Shown here: in pieces, positions 6,895 through 15,911 of the stretch
Numbering within the stretch: the stretch's first letter is position 1
Layout of the letters: each line of letters opens with the position of its first letter
Assembly (NCBI GenBank): GCA_964355075.1
Contig: CAYHCF010000004.1
Location: 1-64,000 of the forward strand
Direction of reading: 5' to 3'
Source of the DNA: B1 sp964355075
Lineage (GTDB): Bacteria > Bacteroidota > Bacteroidia > UKL13-3
DNA length: 64,000 nucleotides
The notes under the pieces: generated by a model
What the model saw: the letters and a program-made list of their open reading frames with translations, nothing else
Database searches by the model: none
Told to the model about the DNA's origin: nothing
Made by a program: the position numbers and the translations under genes

Positions 6895-9800
6895 TTGAAA
6901 AAGCATATTTTCTATTTCTGTTTCGTTATTGGGTTCCTTTTCTTCGGTTCAGGAAAATTACGGGCTCAGGGCATCAATACTATTTTTGGACAAAACCGGA
7001 TGCAGTATGGTCGCTTTGAATGGAGCTTTCTGAGAACCGAAAATTATGATGCCTTTTTTTATTCGGGAGGAAGAGAACTGGCAAGTTTTTGCGCCAAATT
7101 TGCCGAACAAAACCTAAGTTCGATCGAAAAAGCAATTGACCATCGTTTAAGTGGCCGGATTGAAATCATATGCTATAATACCCTCACCGATTTTAAACAA
7201 AGTAATTTTGGACTGGAAGAAGTGGCACTCAATACCGGTGGTTATACCAATGTGGTGAATAACAGGGTTTGCATATATTTTAACGGCAATCACGCCGATT
7301 TAATCAGGCAATTAAAGGATGGTATTTCTTTGGTTTTGTTAAATGAATTATTATACGGCGGATCGCTTCAGGATCGTCTTCAGAATGCAGCATTATTAAA
7401 TTTGCCACAATGGTATTTGCGGGGTTTAACTTCATTTTTGTCGCAGCCCTGGGATGTTGATTTGGATAATAGAATGAAGGACTTAATACGTGGTAAAAAG
7501 CCCTTTAAGTTTAATCGCTTGTGTCAGAAAGATCCGGTATTTGCCGGGCATGCACTCTGGAAATACCTGGCTGATAAGTATGATCCCGATGTGATTGCGA
7601 ATATGATCTACATAACCCGCCTGACCCGAAATTATGAAAGCGCGTTTATGTATGTAACCAATCTTGATTTTAAGGACATTCAAACAGATTTTCTGGAATA
7701 TTACCAGGGCCTTTACAACCGGGAAGATAACCTCAGAGACTTACCGGGCGACCAATTTAAGATCAAACGACGTATTGCGCAATACATTCAGCCGGAAATG
7801 AAAGCAAGCCCGAAAGGTAATAATATCGCCTTTACTACGAATAAAAACGGGAAATTCAAAATTTGGTTGTTAAATACAAAAACGGGCAAAACAAAAAGGA
7901 TTTATTCGGGAGGTAATAAATATAACCAGTTAATCATTGATCAATCGTTTCCTTTGTTGGCTTGGCTTGCGGGTGGCGATAAATTAGGTTATGTGTATGA
8001 ACGCAAGGGGCAGGTTTTTTTACGTATGGTTGATCTGATTAATAAGAAAAAAGAAACCATTCGCTTCTTAAAATTTGATAAAATAACAGGAATTGATTTT
8101 AGCGAAAATGGAAGAACCATCGTATTATCAGCCATCCGAAAAGGCCAAAGTGATATTTATACCTACGATATTCTCAGTAAAAAGGAACGTCAGCTTACCT
8201 CAGATTTTTATGATGATTTGTATCCAAGGTTTGTGGACTATTCTACCAAAATAATATTCAGCTCAAACCGAAAACAAGACTCTCTGGGAGTTGCCCTTAA
8301 AACGGTTATTGATGAAGATAATAATCTGGATCTTTTTATGTATGACCTGGAGACCAATAGCCGAAAATTAAAACGCCTTACCCATACACCCGGTTTAAAT
8401 GAAATTCAACCTATTGATTATAATAAAAAATATTATGCCTACCTGAGCGAATATAACGGAATTAAGAATAGGTATGCGGTAAGGCTTGAAGAAGAATATG
8501 ATTATACCGAACTGCAGGTAAAATATTTTGATAGCAGCTCCAAAGAAACGGACATCCTCGTTTATACTGAGGTTCCGGAATGGAAGGGGAATAACTTTGT
8601 GTATAAAGGAAAACAAATTAACCTGAACCAACAGGTTGAAAAAATCGATACCCTCATTCACAATAAAGACATTGTTTATACGTATCCGCTCACCAATTAC
8701 AAACGAAATATTTTAGCCCATGATATTTCGGTTCAGGGTAAAATGGTTTATGAATTGGTGATGGATGACGGAAAATATTACATCAAGTATTCTCCAATCA
8801 TAAAAAATGTAGAAGAGGAATCAAAAAATATTGAAACCTATCCGAATATGTTCAGATTAAAAACCGGGATTGCCAATAAACCATTTGTGTCGGGGCCGGT
8901 TGTATTTAAACCGGATAAGGCTAATATGGAAGAGGTGAGTACAGAAACAGAAGTAAAAATTCCGGTTGATACCAATGCCTTCTTTTTTGTGAATGAGTTT
9001 ACGGAACCTGATTTTAAAAGACCCCATTTTATCCTGATTCCTAAAACCGGAATAAACCCGAATGCGAAAAAGAATATTAAGATAAATGCCCCCCGGTTCT
9101 ATGATGTAACCTTTTTCACCGATAAGGTAATTACCCAGATTGATAACAGCATCATCAATACCTATTATCAACCCATTTCACCCGCAGCGGAACATATGTT
9201 TAATCCGGGAATAAATGGTATGTTTAAGTTGGGTATGATTGATTTATTTGAAGATTATCGTATCGTGGGTGGTGTTCGATTGGCTTTTGACCTTTCGGGT
9301 GTTGATTATTTTGCCAGTTTTGAAAACCTGAAAAAGAAATTAGACCAGAAGTTTGTGTTTTATCGTCAGAGTAAAGGAGGAGGCAGCCCTGAGGGATTAA
9401 GTTATAAAAGTCTTTCACATGAGTTCAGGTATATCCTGAAAATTCCTTTTGATCCGATAAATAGTTTCCGAATCAGTACGTTTTATCGTCAGGACAGAGA
9501 AATTACCAGAACAACTACGGTGGCAACACTCGACTCGGGGGATGTGGTAAATAACTGGGTTGGGTTTAAACTCGAATATGTTTTTGATAATACCATTCCC
9601 AAAGGATTGAATTTATGGAATGGTACCCGATTTAAGATTTTTTATGAGCATTACATGAATGCAAATGATTTTGATGTTCAGCTAAACACCCTTGGTTTTG
9701 ATTTCAGGCATTACGAAAAAATTCACAGGCAAATAATCTGGGCAACGCGGGTAACTGCAAATACTTCGTTTGGGAAGGCCAAAGTCGTTTATTATTTAGG

Positions 9801-10287
9801 AGGGGTAGAAAACTGGTTACCTCCAAGATTTAATACCCAGATTTCAACGTCAATGGATCAAAACTATAGTTTTCAGGCTTTGGCATGTAACCTCAGGGGG
9901 TTTGATCAAAACATCAGAAATGGTAATTCATTCGCATTAATTAATACGGAAATAAGAGTCCCTGTTTTTCAATACGCCTTGAACCGACCCTTGCGAAGTG
10001 AGTTTTTAAATAATTTTCAAATAGTACCTTTTTTTGATATCGGTGCTGCCTGGGTGGGTTCCAACCCGTATAGTGAAAACAATACCTTTAACCAAAAAAT
10101 ATACGAACAAGGTCCGATAAAGGCCAAGGTAATAAATGTCAGAGATCCCATTGTAGCCGGTTTTGGAGGAGGTCTGCGAACTAAACTTTTTGGTTATTTT
10201 GTTCGGTTCGATACTGCCTGGGGAATTCAGGATTCAGAGGTTGCTTCAAAGCCTACCTATTATCTCTCACTCAGTTTAGATTTTTAA
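6895..10287 (+). CDS. Large envelope protein: peptidase-MA-like N-terminus, TolB-like propeller, C-terminal beta-barrel
   Basis: About 1130 aa from a TTG at 6895 that begins a good signal peptide (LKKHIFYFCFVIGFLFF...LRAQG); the frame is open back to 6823, another TTG. Residues about 25-260 resemble the peptidase-MA region of secreted Bacteroidota proteins, but the expected HExxH helix reads LNELLY, so it looks catalytically dead. Residues about 300-620 carry WD40/TolB-like blades (SPKGNNIAFTTNKNGKFKIWLLNT; FSENGRTIVLSA). The last 350 residues resemble a surface-antigen/Omp85-type barrel (LRGFDQNIRNGNS; PFFDIGAAW; FGGGLRTKLFGYFVRFD) ending in LSLSLDF. Likely an outer-membrane protein exposing a propeller; function unknown. 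Confidence 0.75.
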   Translation: MKKHIFYFCFVIGFLFFGSGKLRAQGINTIFGQNRMQYGRFEWSFLRTENYDAFFYSGGRELASFCAKFAEQNLSSIEKAIDHRLSGRIEIICYNTLTDFKQSNFGLEEVALNTGGYTNVVNNRVCIYFNGNHADLIRQLKDGISLVLLNELLYGGSLQDRLQNAALLNLPQWYLRGLTSFLSQPWDVDLDNRMKDLIRGKKPFKFNRLCQKDPVFAGHALWKYLADKYDPDVIANMIYITRLTRNYESAFMYVTNLDFKDIQTDFLEYYQGLYNREDNLRDLPGDQFKIKRRIAQYIQPEMKASPKGNNIAFTTNKNGKFKIWLLNTKTGKTKRIYSGGNKYNQLIIDQSFPLLAWLAGGDKLGYVYERKGQVFLRMVDLINKKKETIRFLKFDKITGIDFSENGRTIVLSAIRKGQSDIYTYDILSKKERQLTSDFYDDLYPRFVDYSTKIIFSSNRKQDSLGVALKTVIDEDNNLDLFMYDLETNSRKLKRLTHTPGLNEIQPIDYNKKYYAYLSEYNGIKNRYAVRLEEEYDYTELQVKYFDSSSKETDILVYTEVPEWKGNNFVYKGKQINLNQQVEKIDTLIHNKDIVYTYPLTNYKRNILAHDISVQGKMVYELVMDDGKYYIKYSPIIKNVEEESKNIETYPNMFRLKTGIANKPFVSGPVVFKPDKANMEEVSTETEVKIPVDTNAFFFVNEFTEPDFKRPHFILIPKTGINPNAKKNIKINAPRFYDVTFFTDKVITQIDNSIINTYYQPISPAAEHMFNPGINGMFKLGMIDLFEDYRIVGGVRLAFDLSGVDYFASFENLKKKLDQKFVFYRQSKGGGSPEGLSYKSLSHEFRYILKIPFDPINSFRISTFYRQDREITRTTTVATLDSGDVVNNWVGFKLEYVFDNTIPKGLNLWNGTRFKIFYEHYMNANDFDVQLNTLGFDFRHYEKIHRQIIWATRVTANTSFGKAKVVYYLGGVENWLPPRFNTQISTSMDQNYSFQALACNLRGFDQNIRNGNSFALINTEIRVPVFQYALNRPLRSEFLNNFQIVPFFDIGAAWVGSNPYSENNTFNQKIYEQGPIKAKVINVRDPIVAGFGGGLRTKLFGYFVRFDTAWGIQDSEVASKPTYYLSLSLDF

Positions 10288-10296
10288 ACCGGATAT

Positions 10297-12429
10297 TCAG
10301 ATTGCCTCATTTTTTTTAAGATAGGCCAAGGCAAGACGAATGATATGAAAAGGAATTCTCTCATTTAAATACACAAAGAGAGGTGTCAGAATTTTTGATT
10401 CTCCTGTAGCTTTCACCGCTTTCCTTACCTCATTTATTTCAGCCATATTGATATAGTCATCGAGGTTTTCAATTAAATTTTCCTGATACAATTGCGCAAT
10501 ATGTGAATACACGGAATTTGCCTGAATTCCACGGGTTTCTGCAATTTCCTCTATACTGAATCCGGCTTGTAACAGGGTTAACGTTTCTTTATAAGTATCT
10601 GTTTTCGGTGCTTTCACATCATTTCTTTTCAACCAGCTTTTTATTTCTTTGGTAAACAGGTTTCCATATTTATGTAATTTAAATTCGCCTACCCCGCTTA
10701 TCGAAACCATTGCACTGATGAGGGTAGGTTTTTTTTGTGCGATCTCCCTTAAAGTGGCATCGCTGAAAATTACATAGGCCGGTACATTTTCCTTCTCCGA
10801 CAACATTTTACGAACGCCCCTTAAATAGTCGAACAATTGATCGCTTAAATCCGTCGTATCGTCTTTAATCAAATCGCGTTTAACAGCAGGTTTAAAGCTG
10901 GGTGCGCTTTCTAAGGCAACCAGATTCATATGCTTTTTGTTATAAATAATTTCTTTCCCAAATTCACTTACTTTTAAGGTATAGGACTCATCGTAGGCCA
11001 TTTCTACCAACCCCATGTTAAGCATTTGAAGCAGGTATTGCTGCCAGTCATAAAAACTGTTCTCTTTACCCGCGCCAAAGGTTTTTATTTTATCATAGCC
11101 TGCTTCCATTATTTCTTTCCGGTGTGAACCTCTTAACACATCAATTAACATATTAATACCTACTTTTTCATCTAACCTGATCAGTGCAGAAAGTGCCTTT
11201 TGAATGAGTAAAGTTCCATCCATTTGTATACGCGGATTTTTACAAACATCACAATTCATGCAATCGTTGCTTAATGTTTGTCCGAAATAGGCAAGCAGTA
11301 TTTTTCTACGGCAGATATTGGCTTCTGCGTATTGTTGCATGCGGTTTAATTTTTCATGATTAAGTTCTTTCTGACCACTGTCATCATTGAATTTTCGCAG
11401 CATAATTAAATCACCGATATTATAATAGAGCAAGGTATCGCTGGCCAATCCATCTCTGCCGGCTCTGCCGATCTCCTGATAATACCCTTCAATATTTTTA
11501 GGCAGATTGCTGTGTATGACAAAACGCACATTGCTTTTGTCTATACCCATGCCGAATGCGATGGTTGCACAAATAATATTTGTACGGTCATTAATAAAAT
11601 CTTCCTGGGTGCGGTTTCTTTCTTCCGTTAACATGCCTGCATGGTAGTAGGAGGCTTTAATTCCGTTCCGGTTTAATTCACCGCTTAACTCTTCCGTCCC
11701 TGCACGACTCAAACAATAAATGATTCCACTTTCGTTTTTCCTGTTTTTTATAAATTGAATGATCTCTTCAATTTTCTTTTTTTTCTTAACGCCAAATTTC
11801 ACCTCCAGTGCTAAATTGGGCCGGTCGAAACTTGCCACGAAAATGTTTGGTTCCTGCAGGCCTAACTGGTTAACAATATCTTTACGCGTAATTTTATCTG
11901 CAGTTGCTGTTAAGGCAATAATAGGAACCTCCGGCCAGTTTTTCTTCAAAAGGCTTAGTTTGGTGTATTCGGGTCTGAAATCGTGTCCCCACTGGCTGAT
12001 GCAATGGGCTTCGTCAATAGCAATTAAAGAGATATTTAGCTTACTCAAAAATGCTTCTGACCCCGAGAGGAGTCTTTCGGGCGAGAGGTAAAGGAGTTTC
12101 AATTCATTTTGTTCGCATTGCCTTATTACATCTCCGGCTTCCTGGCCACTTAATGAACTGTTAAAAAAGGCCGCTTTTATCCCATTTTCACGTAAGGCTT
12201 CCACCTGATCTTTCATGAGCGCAATCAGGGGTGAAATAACTATTGTAATGCCATTTAATAATAAGGCCGGAATCTGAAAACACAATGACTTTCCTCCGCC
12301 TGTTGGCATTAATACCAGGGTGTCTTTTTTGTTTAAAACGCCCTGAATGATTTGTTCCTGTAAAGGGCGAAAATTTTCATAACCGAAATATTTCTTGAGG
12401 ATATCTTGTGGCTTAATTGTAGCTTGCAT
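10297..12429 (-). CDS. recQ: ATP-dependent DNA helicase RecQ
   Basis: 710 aa, full length. Walker A MPTGGGKS (residues 41-48), DEAH box (139-142) followed by CISQWGHDFRPEY typical of RecQ, helicase motif VI in YYQEIGRAGRDG, a RQC zinc site with Cys residues in CRRK...CMNCDVC, and an HRDC domain (about 530-605). A C-terminal HTH-like tail (about 615-680) is common in Bacteroidota RecQ. RecQ unwinds recombination intermediates and restarts forks. It converges on the large envelope gene with nine bases between stops and is divergent from the alkyltransferase-like gene, so two DNA-repair genes share one intergenic region. Confidence 0.95.
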   Translation of the reverse strand: MQATIKPQDILKKYFGYENFRPLQEQIIQGVLNKKDTLVLMPTGGGKSLCFQIPALLLNGITIVISPLIALMKDQVEALRENGIKAAFFNSSLSGQEAGDVIRQCEQNELKLLYLSPERLLSGSEAFLSKLNISLIAIDEAHCISQWGHDFRPEYTKLSLLKKNWPEVPIIALTATADKITRKDIVNQLGLQEPNIFVASFDRPNLALEVKFGVKKKKKIEEIIQFIKNRKNESGIIYCLSRAGTEELSGELNRNGIKASYYHAGMLTEERNRTQEDFINDRTNIICATIAFGMGIDKSNVRFVIHSNLPKNIEGYYQEIGRAGRDGLASDTLLYYNIGDLIMLRKFNDDSGQKELNHEKLNRMQQYAEANICRRKILLAYFGQTLSNDCMNCDVCKNPRIQMDGTLLIQKALSALIRLDEKVGINMLIDVLRGSHRKEIMEAGYDKIKTFGAGKENSFYDWQQYLLQMLNMGLVEMAYDESYTLKVSEFGKEIIYNKKHMNLVALESAPSFKPAVKRDLIKDDTTDLSDQLFDYLRGVRKMLSEKENVPAYVIFSDATLREIAQKKPTLISAMVSISGVGEFKLHKYGNLFTKEIKSWLKRNDVKAPKTDTYKETLTLLQAGFSIEEIAETRGIQANSVYSHIAQLYQENLIENLDDYINMAEINEVRKAVKATGESKILTPLFVYLNERIPFHIIRLALAYLKKNEAI

Positions 12430-12433
12430 GTTT

Positions 12434-12441
12434 CAAACATA
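12434..12441 (-). promoter_or_regulatory. Predicted -7 box of recQ (near-leaderless)
   Basis: On the minus strand TATGTTTG is an exact TAnnTTTG match, ending only four bases before the recQ ATG (12429). Transcription would start at or next to the start codon. No clear -33 TTTG lies 19-21 bases further out. Confidence 0.45.
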
Positions 12442-12485
12442 CCATTTGATTTGTAATTGAAATATTTTAGGTTCAAAATTGTCCT

Positions 12486-12824
12486 ATGCCACAGGGATCA
12501 GATTTTTTCAAAGATGTTTACGAGGTAACCCGGCTTATTCCTTATGGCCGGGTAACGAGTTATGGAGCCATCGCGGCTTATTTGGGATCCCGTTCGGGAG
12601 CACGTATGGTAGGGTATGCCATGAATGCTGCTCATGGTCAAATCCCCTATGTGCCCGCCCACCGTGTGGTTAACCGAAATGGATTATTAAGTGGCAAGCA
12701 TCATTTTGGCGCTGAAAATGAAATGCAGACTTGTCTCGAAAATGAGGGCATCCTCGTTGAAAATGACCTGATCAAAAACTTTAAAGAAGTATTTTGGGAT
12801 CCAAATGAGCATTTGAGTCTTTGA
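12486..12824 (+). CDS. Alkyltransferase-like protein (MGMT family without the acceptor Cys)
   Basis: 112 aa, the size of a stand-alone MGMT DNA-binding domain. IPYGRVTSYGAIA and SRSGARMVGYAMNA match the winged-helix and arginine-finger region. The active-site motif, PCHRV in true O6-alkylguanine transferases, reads PAHRV, so it cannot accept an alkyl group. Such ATL proteins bind O6-alkylguanine lesions and flag them for nucleotide excision repair. Divergent from recQ. Confidence 0.85.
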   Translation: MPQGSDFFKDVYEVTRLIPYGRVTSYGAIAAYLGSRSGARMVGYAMNAAHGQIPYVPAHRVVNRNGLLSGKHHFGAENEMQTCLENEGILVENDLIKNFKEVFWDPNEHLSL

Positions 12825-12872
12825 ACCTGCTAATAACGTATGAAATTGAGGATCAGCTAATAAAAACAAAAT

Positions 12873-13229
12873 ATGAAAAATGGGATCAAAGTAGAAGATT
12901 TTAATATCTACCGGGAAAAAATGAATGCAAAAATTTTAGGAGCGGATAATTTGGTATTGAAACGTTTGTTTAACCTGGATACCCAAACTTACGAAGATGG
13001 AGCGCTGCCTTCCGTTACGAAAGAAATGTTGGGTTTGGTGGCAAGTATGGTATTGAGGTGTGACGATTGCATCAGGTACCATTTGGGAAAATGTTTCGAT
13101 TTAGGCGTGAGCACGCAGCAACTTTTTGAAATATTTGCAGTGGCAAATATAGTAGGTGGAACCATTGTAATTCCACATACCCGTAGGGCTGTAGAGTATT
13201 GGGAAGAATTGCAAAAAGAAAAATTATAA
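12873..13229 (+). CDS. Carboxymuconolactone decarboxylase-family protein (AhpD-like)
   Basis: 118 aa. The core CDDCIRYHLGKCFDLGVSTQQLFE carries CxxC plus a downstream His, the AhpD-like signature for peroxidase/disulphide chemistry. The chain is all-helical and of normal family length. It lies 48 bases after the alkyltransferase-like gene and may be co-transcribed. The substrate cannot be told; a redox or stress role is more likely than aromatic catabolism because no ring-cleavage genes are near. Confidence 0.8.
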   Translation: MKNGIKVEDFNIYREKMNAKILGADNLVLKRLFNLDTQTYEDGALPSVTKEMLGLVASMVLRCDDCIRYHLGKCFDLGVSTQQLFEIFAVANIVGGTIVIPHTRRAVEYWEELQKEKL

Positions 13230-13293
13230 AGTCTTTTTCGTTTTTTTTGCTTAGAGATAGTACATTAGTTGCGAAAAGAGCTGCTGAAAATTC

Positions 13294-15771
13294 ATGTTAT
13301 CAAAAATTAGATTTGTTTTATTTTTAGGATGTATATTATTATTTAGCCCCTGTTTTACAATCGCTCAGGTTGAAACGGAACAGGATAGTTTAGAGTCCTT
13401 ATTGCCATTTGCGAATGATCTGCAAAGAGCCGACATATTAATCGGCATTGCGAACTGCATCAAAAACACGGATACAACCAAGGCAGGTAATTATGCAAGA
13501 CAAGCCTTCATCTTGTCCAGTAAATATAATTATTGCAAAGGGAAAGCGAATGCTTCCATCCTGTTGGGGATACTTCAAAAAATTCATGGCAATTATGTTG
13601 AAGCGCTGAAATGTTATTTGTCGGGCCTTGCATTAGGCATTAAATGTAAGGAACCCGCTTCCGTATCATTTGCTTACCATAGTCTGGGAGTACTATCCTA
13701 TATTCGGGGTGATTTCGGAAAGGCAATCAGATATTATATTGCTTCTGTTCAGATATCCGAAAAAATTGGCGACAAAAAGCGCGCTGCAAAAACCTATAAT
13801 AATATAGGTGCGCTTTATCTTGAATTAAAAGAACTGGAAAAAGCAGAGGAATATTTCCAGCTTTCCTTAGATTTATTTAAAGGCAATCGGGATGAAATAA
13901 ATATTGCCGAAATTGAAAATAACCTTGCCAAAATTTATTTGTTAAAAGGATATGAATTAAAAGCACTTTATCATTTTACCAACGCCCTGGAAGTATTTAG
14001 AAAGTCGAGCAGTTCTACTGATATTTCATCGGCACTGAATAATATTGGAATGGTTTATCTGAATAGAAAGCAATTCAAAAAATCCTTGCCCTATTTCCTG
14101 GAAGCTCATACACTCAATAAAACATACAGAGATGATATGGCTTTGGTTCTGGGTACCATAAATCTGGCGAGTGCCTATATAAACCTTAATATGAAGGATT
14201 CCGCCTTGTTTTATGCCGAATCCGGATTACAAATTGCCCAGAAAATGGAGCCCTGTGCGCTGAAATCAGAAATGTTTGAAATATTATCGCAGATTTATTT
14301 AAAGAAAAATGATTCTATAAAAAGTAAGTTTTATGCAAGTTTAAAACAACAAACCGATCAACGGTTTATATCGAAAGACCAGAAAAATGAGGTTTCAAGT
14401 ATTGCCGGCCGATATGAAAATGAACGTAAAGAGACAAAACTAAAATTACTTGCCAAAGAGAATGAAATTGCCAAGCTAAAAATTATTGAACAGAAATTAG
14501 AATTAGAAACTAAAAATTTAATTCTTATCGCATTTTGCATGGTGATCTTCTTTCTTATGTTATCCATCGGACTGGTCATTTATTTATTGAGCATAAACCG
14601 GAAAAAGAAACTATTCGAAATAAGCAGTAAATCAAAAAGCGGATTGTTGCAACAGTTGAATCATGAAATCAGAACGCCTTTGAGCGGAATTATAGGGATG
14701 AGTCAATTGGCCATTGAAAGCAAAACTTTTATTGAGTTAAAAGAATACCTGGCTAATATTAAACTTTCCAGTGACGATCTCATGTTTGTGCTAAATAATT
14801 TAATCGCCTTTCTTCAGATCGATCGTAAAACCGCCACGCCTGTTTCTTCTCCCTTCGATTTAATTGAATCTCTGGAGGAGTTATTCCGAAACTACGAATT
14901 TCAATGTAAATCAAAAGGCCTGTTATTTAACCAAATGGTTTATCCGGGTATTCCTCGTCTGGTTAGCGGGGACAGGCAGAAATTAGTAACGATTATTCAG
15001 AATTTTTTAAGTAATGCCGTAAAACACAGTTCAAAAGGGGTTATAAAAATTGAAGTGAAACAAACTGCCCAACGTATAAAAAATGAAAAGAACCTGAGCA
15101 CTATTCAATTTATTGTAAGTGATGAAGGTCCCGGGTTAAATGAAAGACAAATAAAACAATTATTCAAAGGCAATGCCCGGGTTAATGATAAAAACACGGG
15201 ATTTGGAATTGGGTTAAAAAATGTGAAAGATTTATCGGATTTAATGAAAGGTCATATTGAAGTAATTAGTGAACTGGGTGTGGGAAGCAGTTTTATTTTT
15301 GAACTTGAATTTGAGGTTTTAATTCAGCCTGCCCTAAAAATGAGTTTGCCGAATAAAGAATTTTCAAAAATCCAGCCAAATAAATATGTTATTCTTATTG
15401 CAGAGGATAATCACCTGAACCAAAAGTTATTAGCTAAAATACTGGAAAAGCAGGGATATAATTTTGGAATAGCTGAAAATGGGAAAAAGGTGCTGGATCT
15501 AATCAGGGAGAGAACATTCGATTTAATTATAATGAATATTAGAATGCCCGAAATGGACGGTATGGAAGCCTCCTATACAATCAGATCGGATGATGAATTT
15601 ACGCTGGATAAGGACATCCCCATCATAGCAATAACGGCGAATGACGATGCTGACGAATTGAAAAAATGCTTCGAAATAGGAATAAACGACTATATAACTA
15701 AGCCCTTTAACAAGGAAAGTTTGCTCAAAAAAATCGAAATACAATTGGCAAAAAAGGCCATTTATTATTGA
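13294..15771 (+). CDS. TPR-containing hybrid sensor histidine kinase with degenerate receiver
   Basis: 825 aa. Signal peptide (1-24), TPR repeats (about 85-370), coiled-coil (about 370-405), one membrane helix (about 409-432), HisKA with phospho-acceptor His457 in LNHEIRTPLSGI, HATPase with N-box NFLSNAVKHS, DEGPGL and GFGIGL, and a C-terminal receiver (about 695-820). The receiver keeps the acidic pocket (AEDN), the Thr (ITAN) and Lys (TKP), but the phospho-acceptor Asp is Asn748 (LIIMNIRMPEMDG). It therefore cannot take phosphate in the usual way and may be a pseudo-receiver. The TPR region is predicted to lie outside the cytoplasm. No response regulator gene is adjacent. Confidence 0.9.
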   Translation: MLSKIRFVLFLGCILLFSPCFTIAQVETEQDSLESLLPFANDLQRADILIGIANCIKNTDTTKAGNYARQAFILSSKYNYCKGKANASILLGILQKIHGNYVEALKCYLSGLALGIKCKEPASVSFAYHSLGVLSYIRGDFGKAIRYYIASVQISEKIGDKKRAAKTYNNIGALYLELKELEKAEEYFQLSLDLFKGNRDEINIAEIENNLAKIYLLKGYELKALYHFTNALEVFRKSSSSTDISSALNNIGMVYLNRKQFKKSLPYFLEAHTLNKTYRDDMALVLGTINLASAYINLNMKDSALFYAESGLQIAQKMEPCALKSEMFEILSQIYLKKNDSIKSKFYASLKQQTDQRFISKDQKNEVSSIAGRYENERKETKLKLLAKENEIAKLKIIEQKLELETKNLILIAFCMVIFFLMLSIGLVIYLLSINRKKKLFEISSKSKSGLLQQLNHEIRTPLSGIIGMSQLAIESKTFIELKEYLANIKLSSDDLMFVLNNLIAFLQIDRKTATPVSSPFDLIESLEELFRNYEFQCKSKGLLFNQMVYPGIPRLVSGDRQKLVTIIQNFLSNAVKHSSKGVIKIEVKQTAQRIKNEKNLSTIQFIVSDEGPGLNERQIKQLFKGNARVNDKNTGFGIGLKNVKDLSDLMKGHIEVISELGVGSSFIFELEFEVLIQPALKMSLPNKEFSKIQPNKYVILIAEDNHLNQKLLAKILEKQGYNFGIAENGKKVLDLIRERTFDLIIMNIRMPEMDGMEASYTIRSDDEFTLDKDIPIIAITANDDADELKKCFEIGINDYITKPFNKESLLKKIEIQLAKKAIYY

Positions 15772-15861
15772 TTAATATCACATCTGATTCCATCTCCAGG
15801 TTGATTTTCAAATACCTGTTTACGCGTATGAATGCATAAAAGATGATATATATTATTTCCA

Positions 15862-15892
15862 TTCGGAAATTTATATTCTTACAGTATATTCG
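15862..15892 (+). promoter_or_regulatory. Predicted sucD promoter
   Basis: TTCG (15862-15865) and TATATTCG (15885-15892) are separated by 19 bases, a close variant of the Bacteroidota TTTG-N19-TAnnTTTG promoter. The sucD ATG lies 20 bases downstream. Confidence 0.45.
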
Positions 15893-15911
15893 CACCTCAA
15901 ATAAAGAAAAT

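Noticed and set aside
8857..9171. 104-codon minus-strand ORF in the large envelope gene
   Set aside because: Shadow of a continuous coding frame on the other strand.
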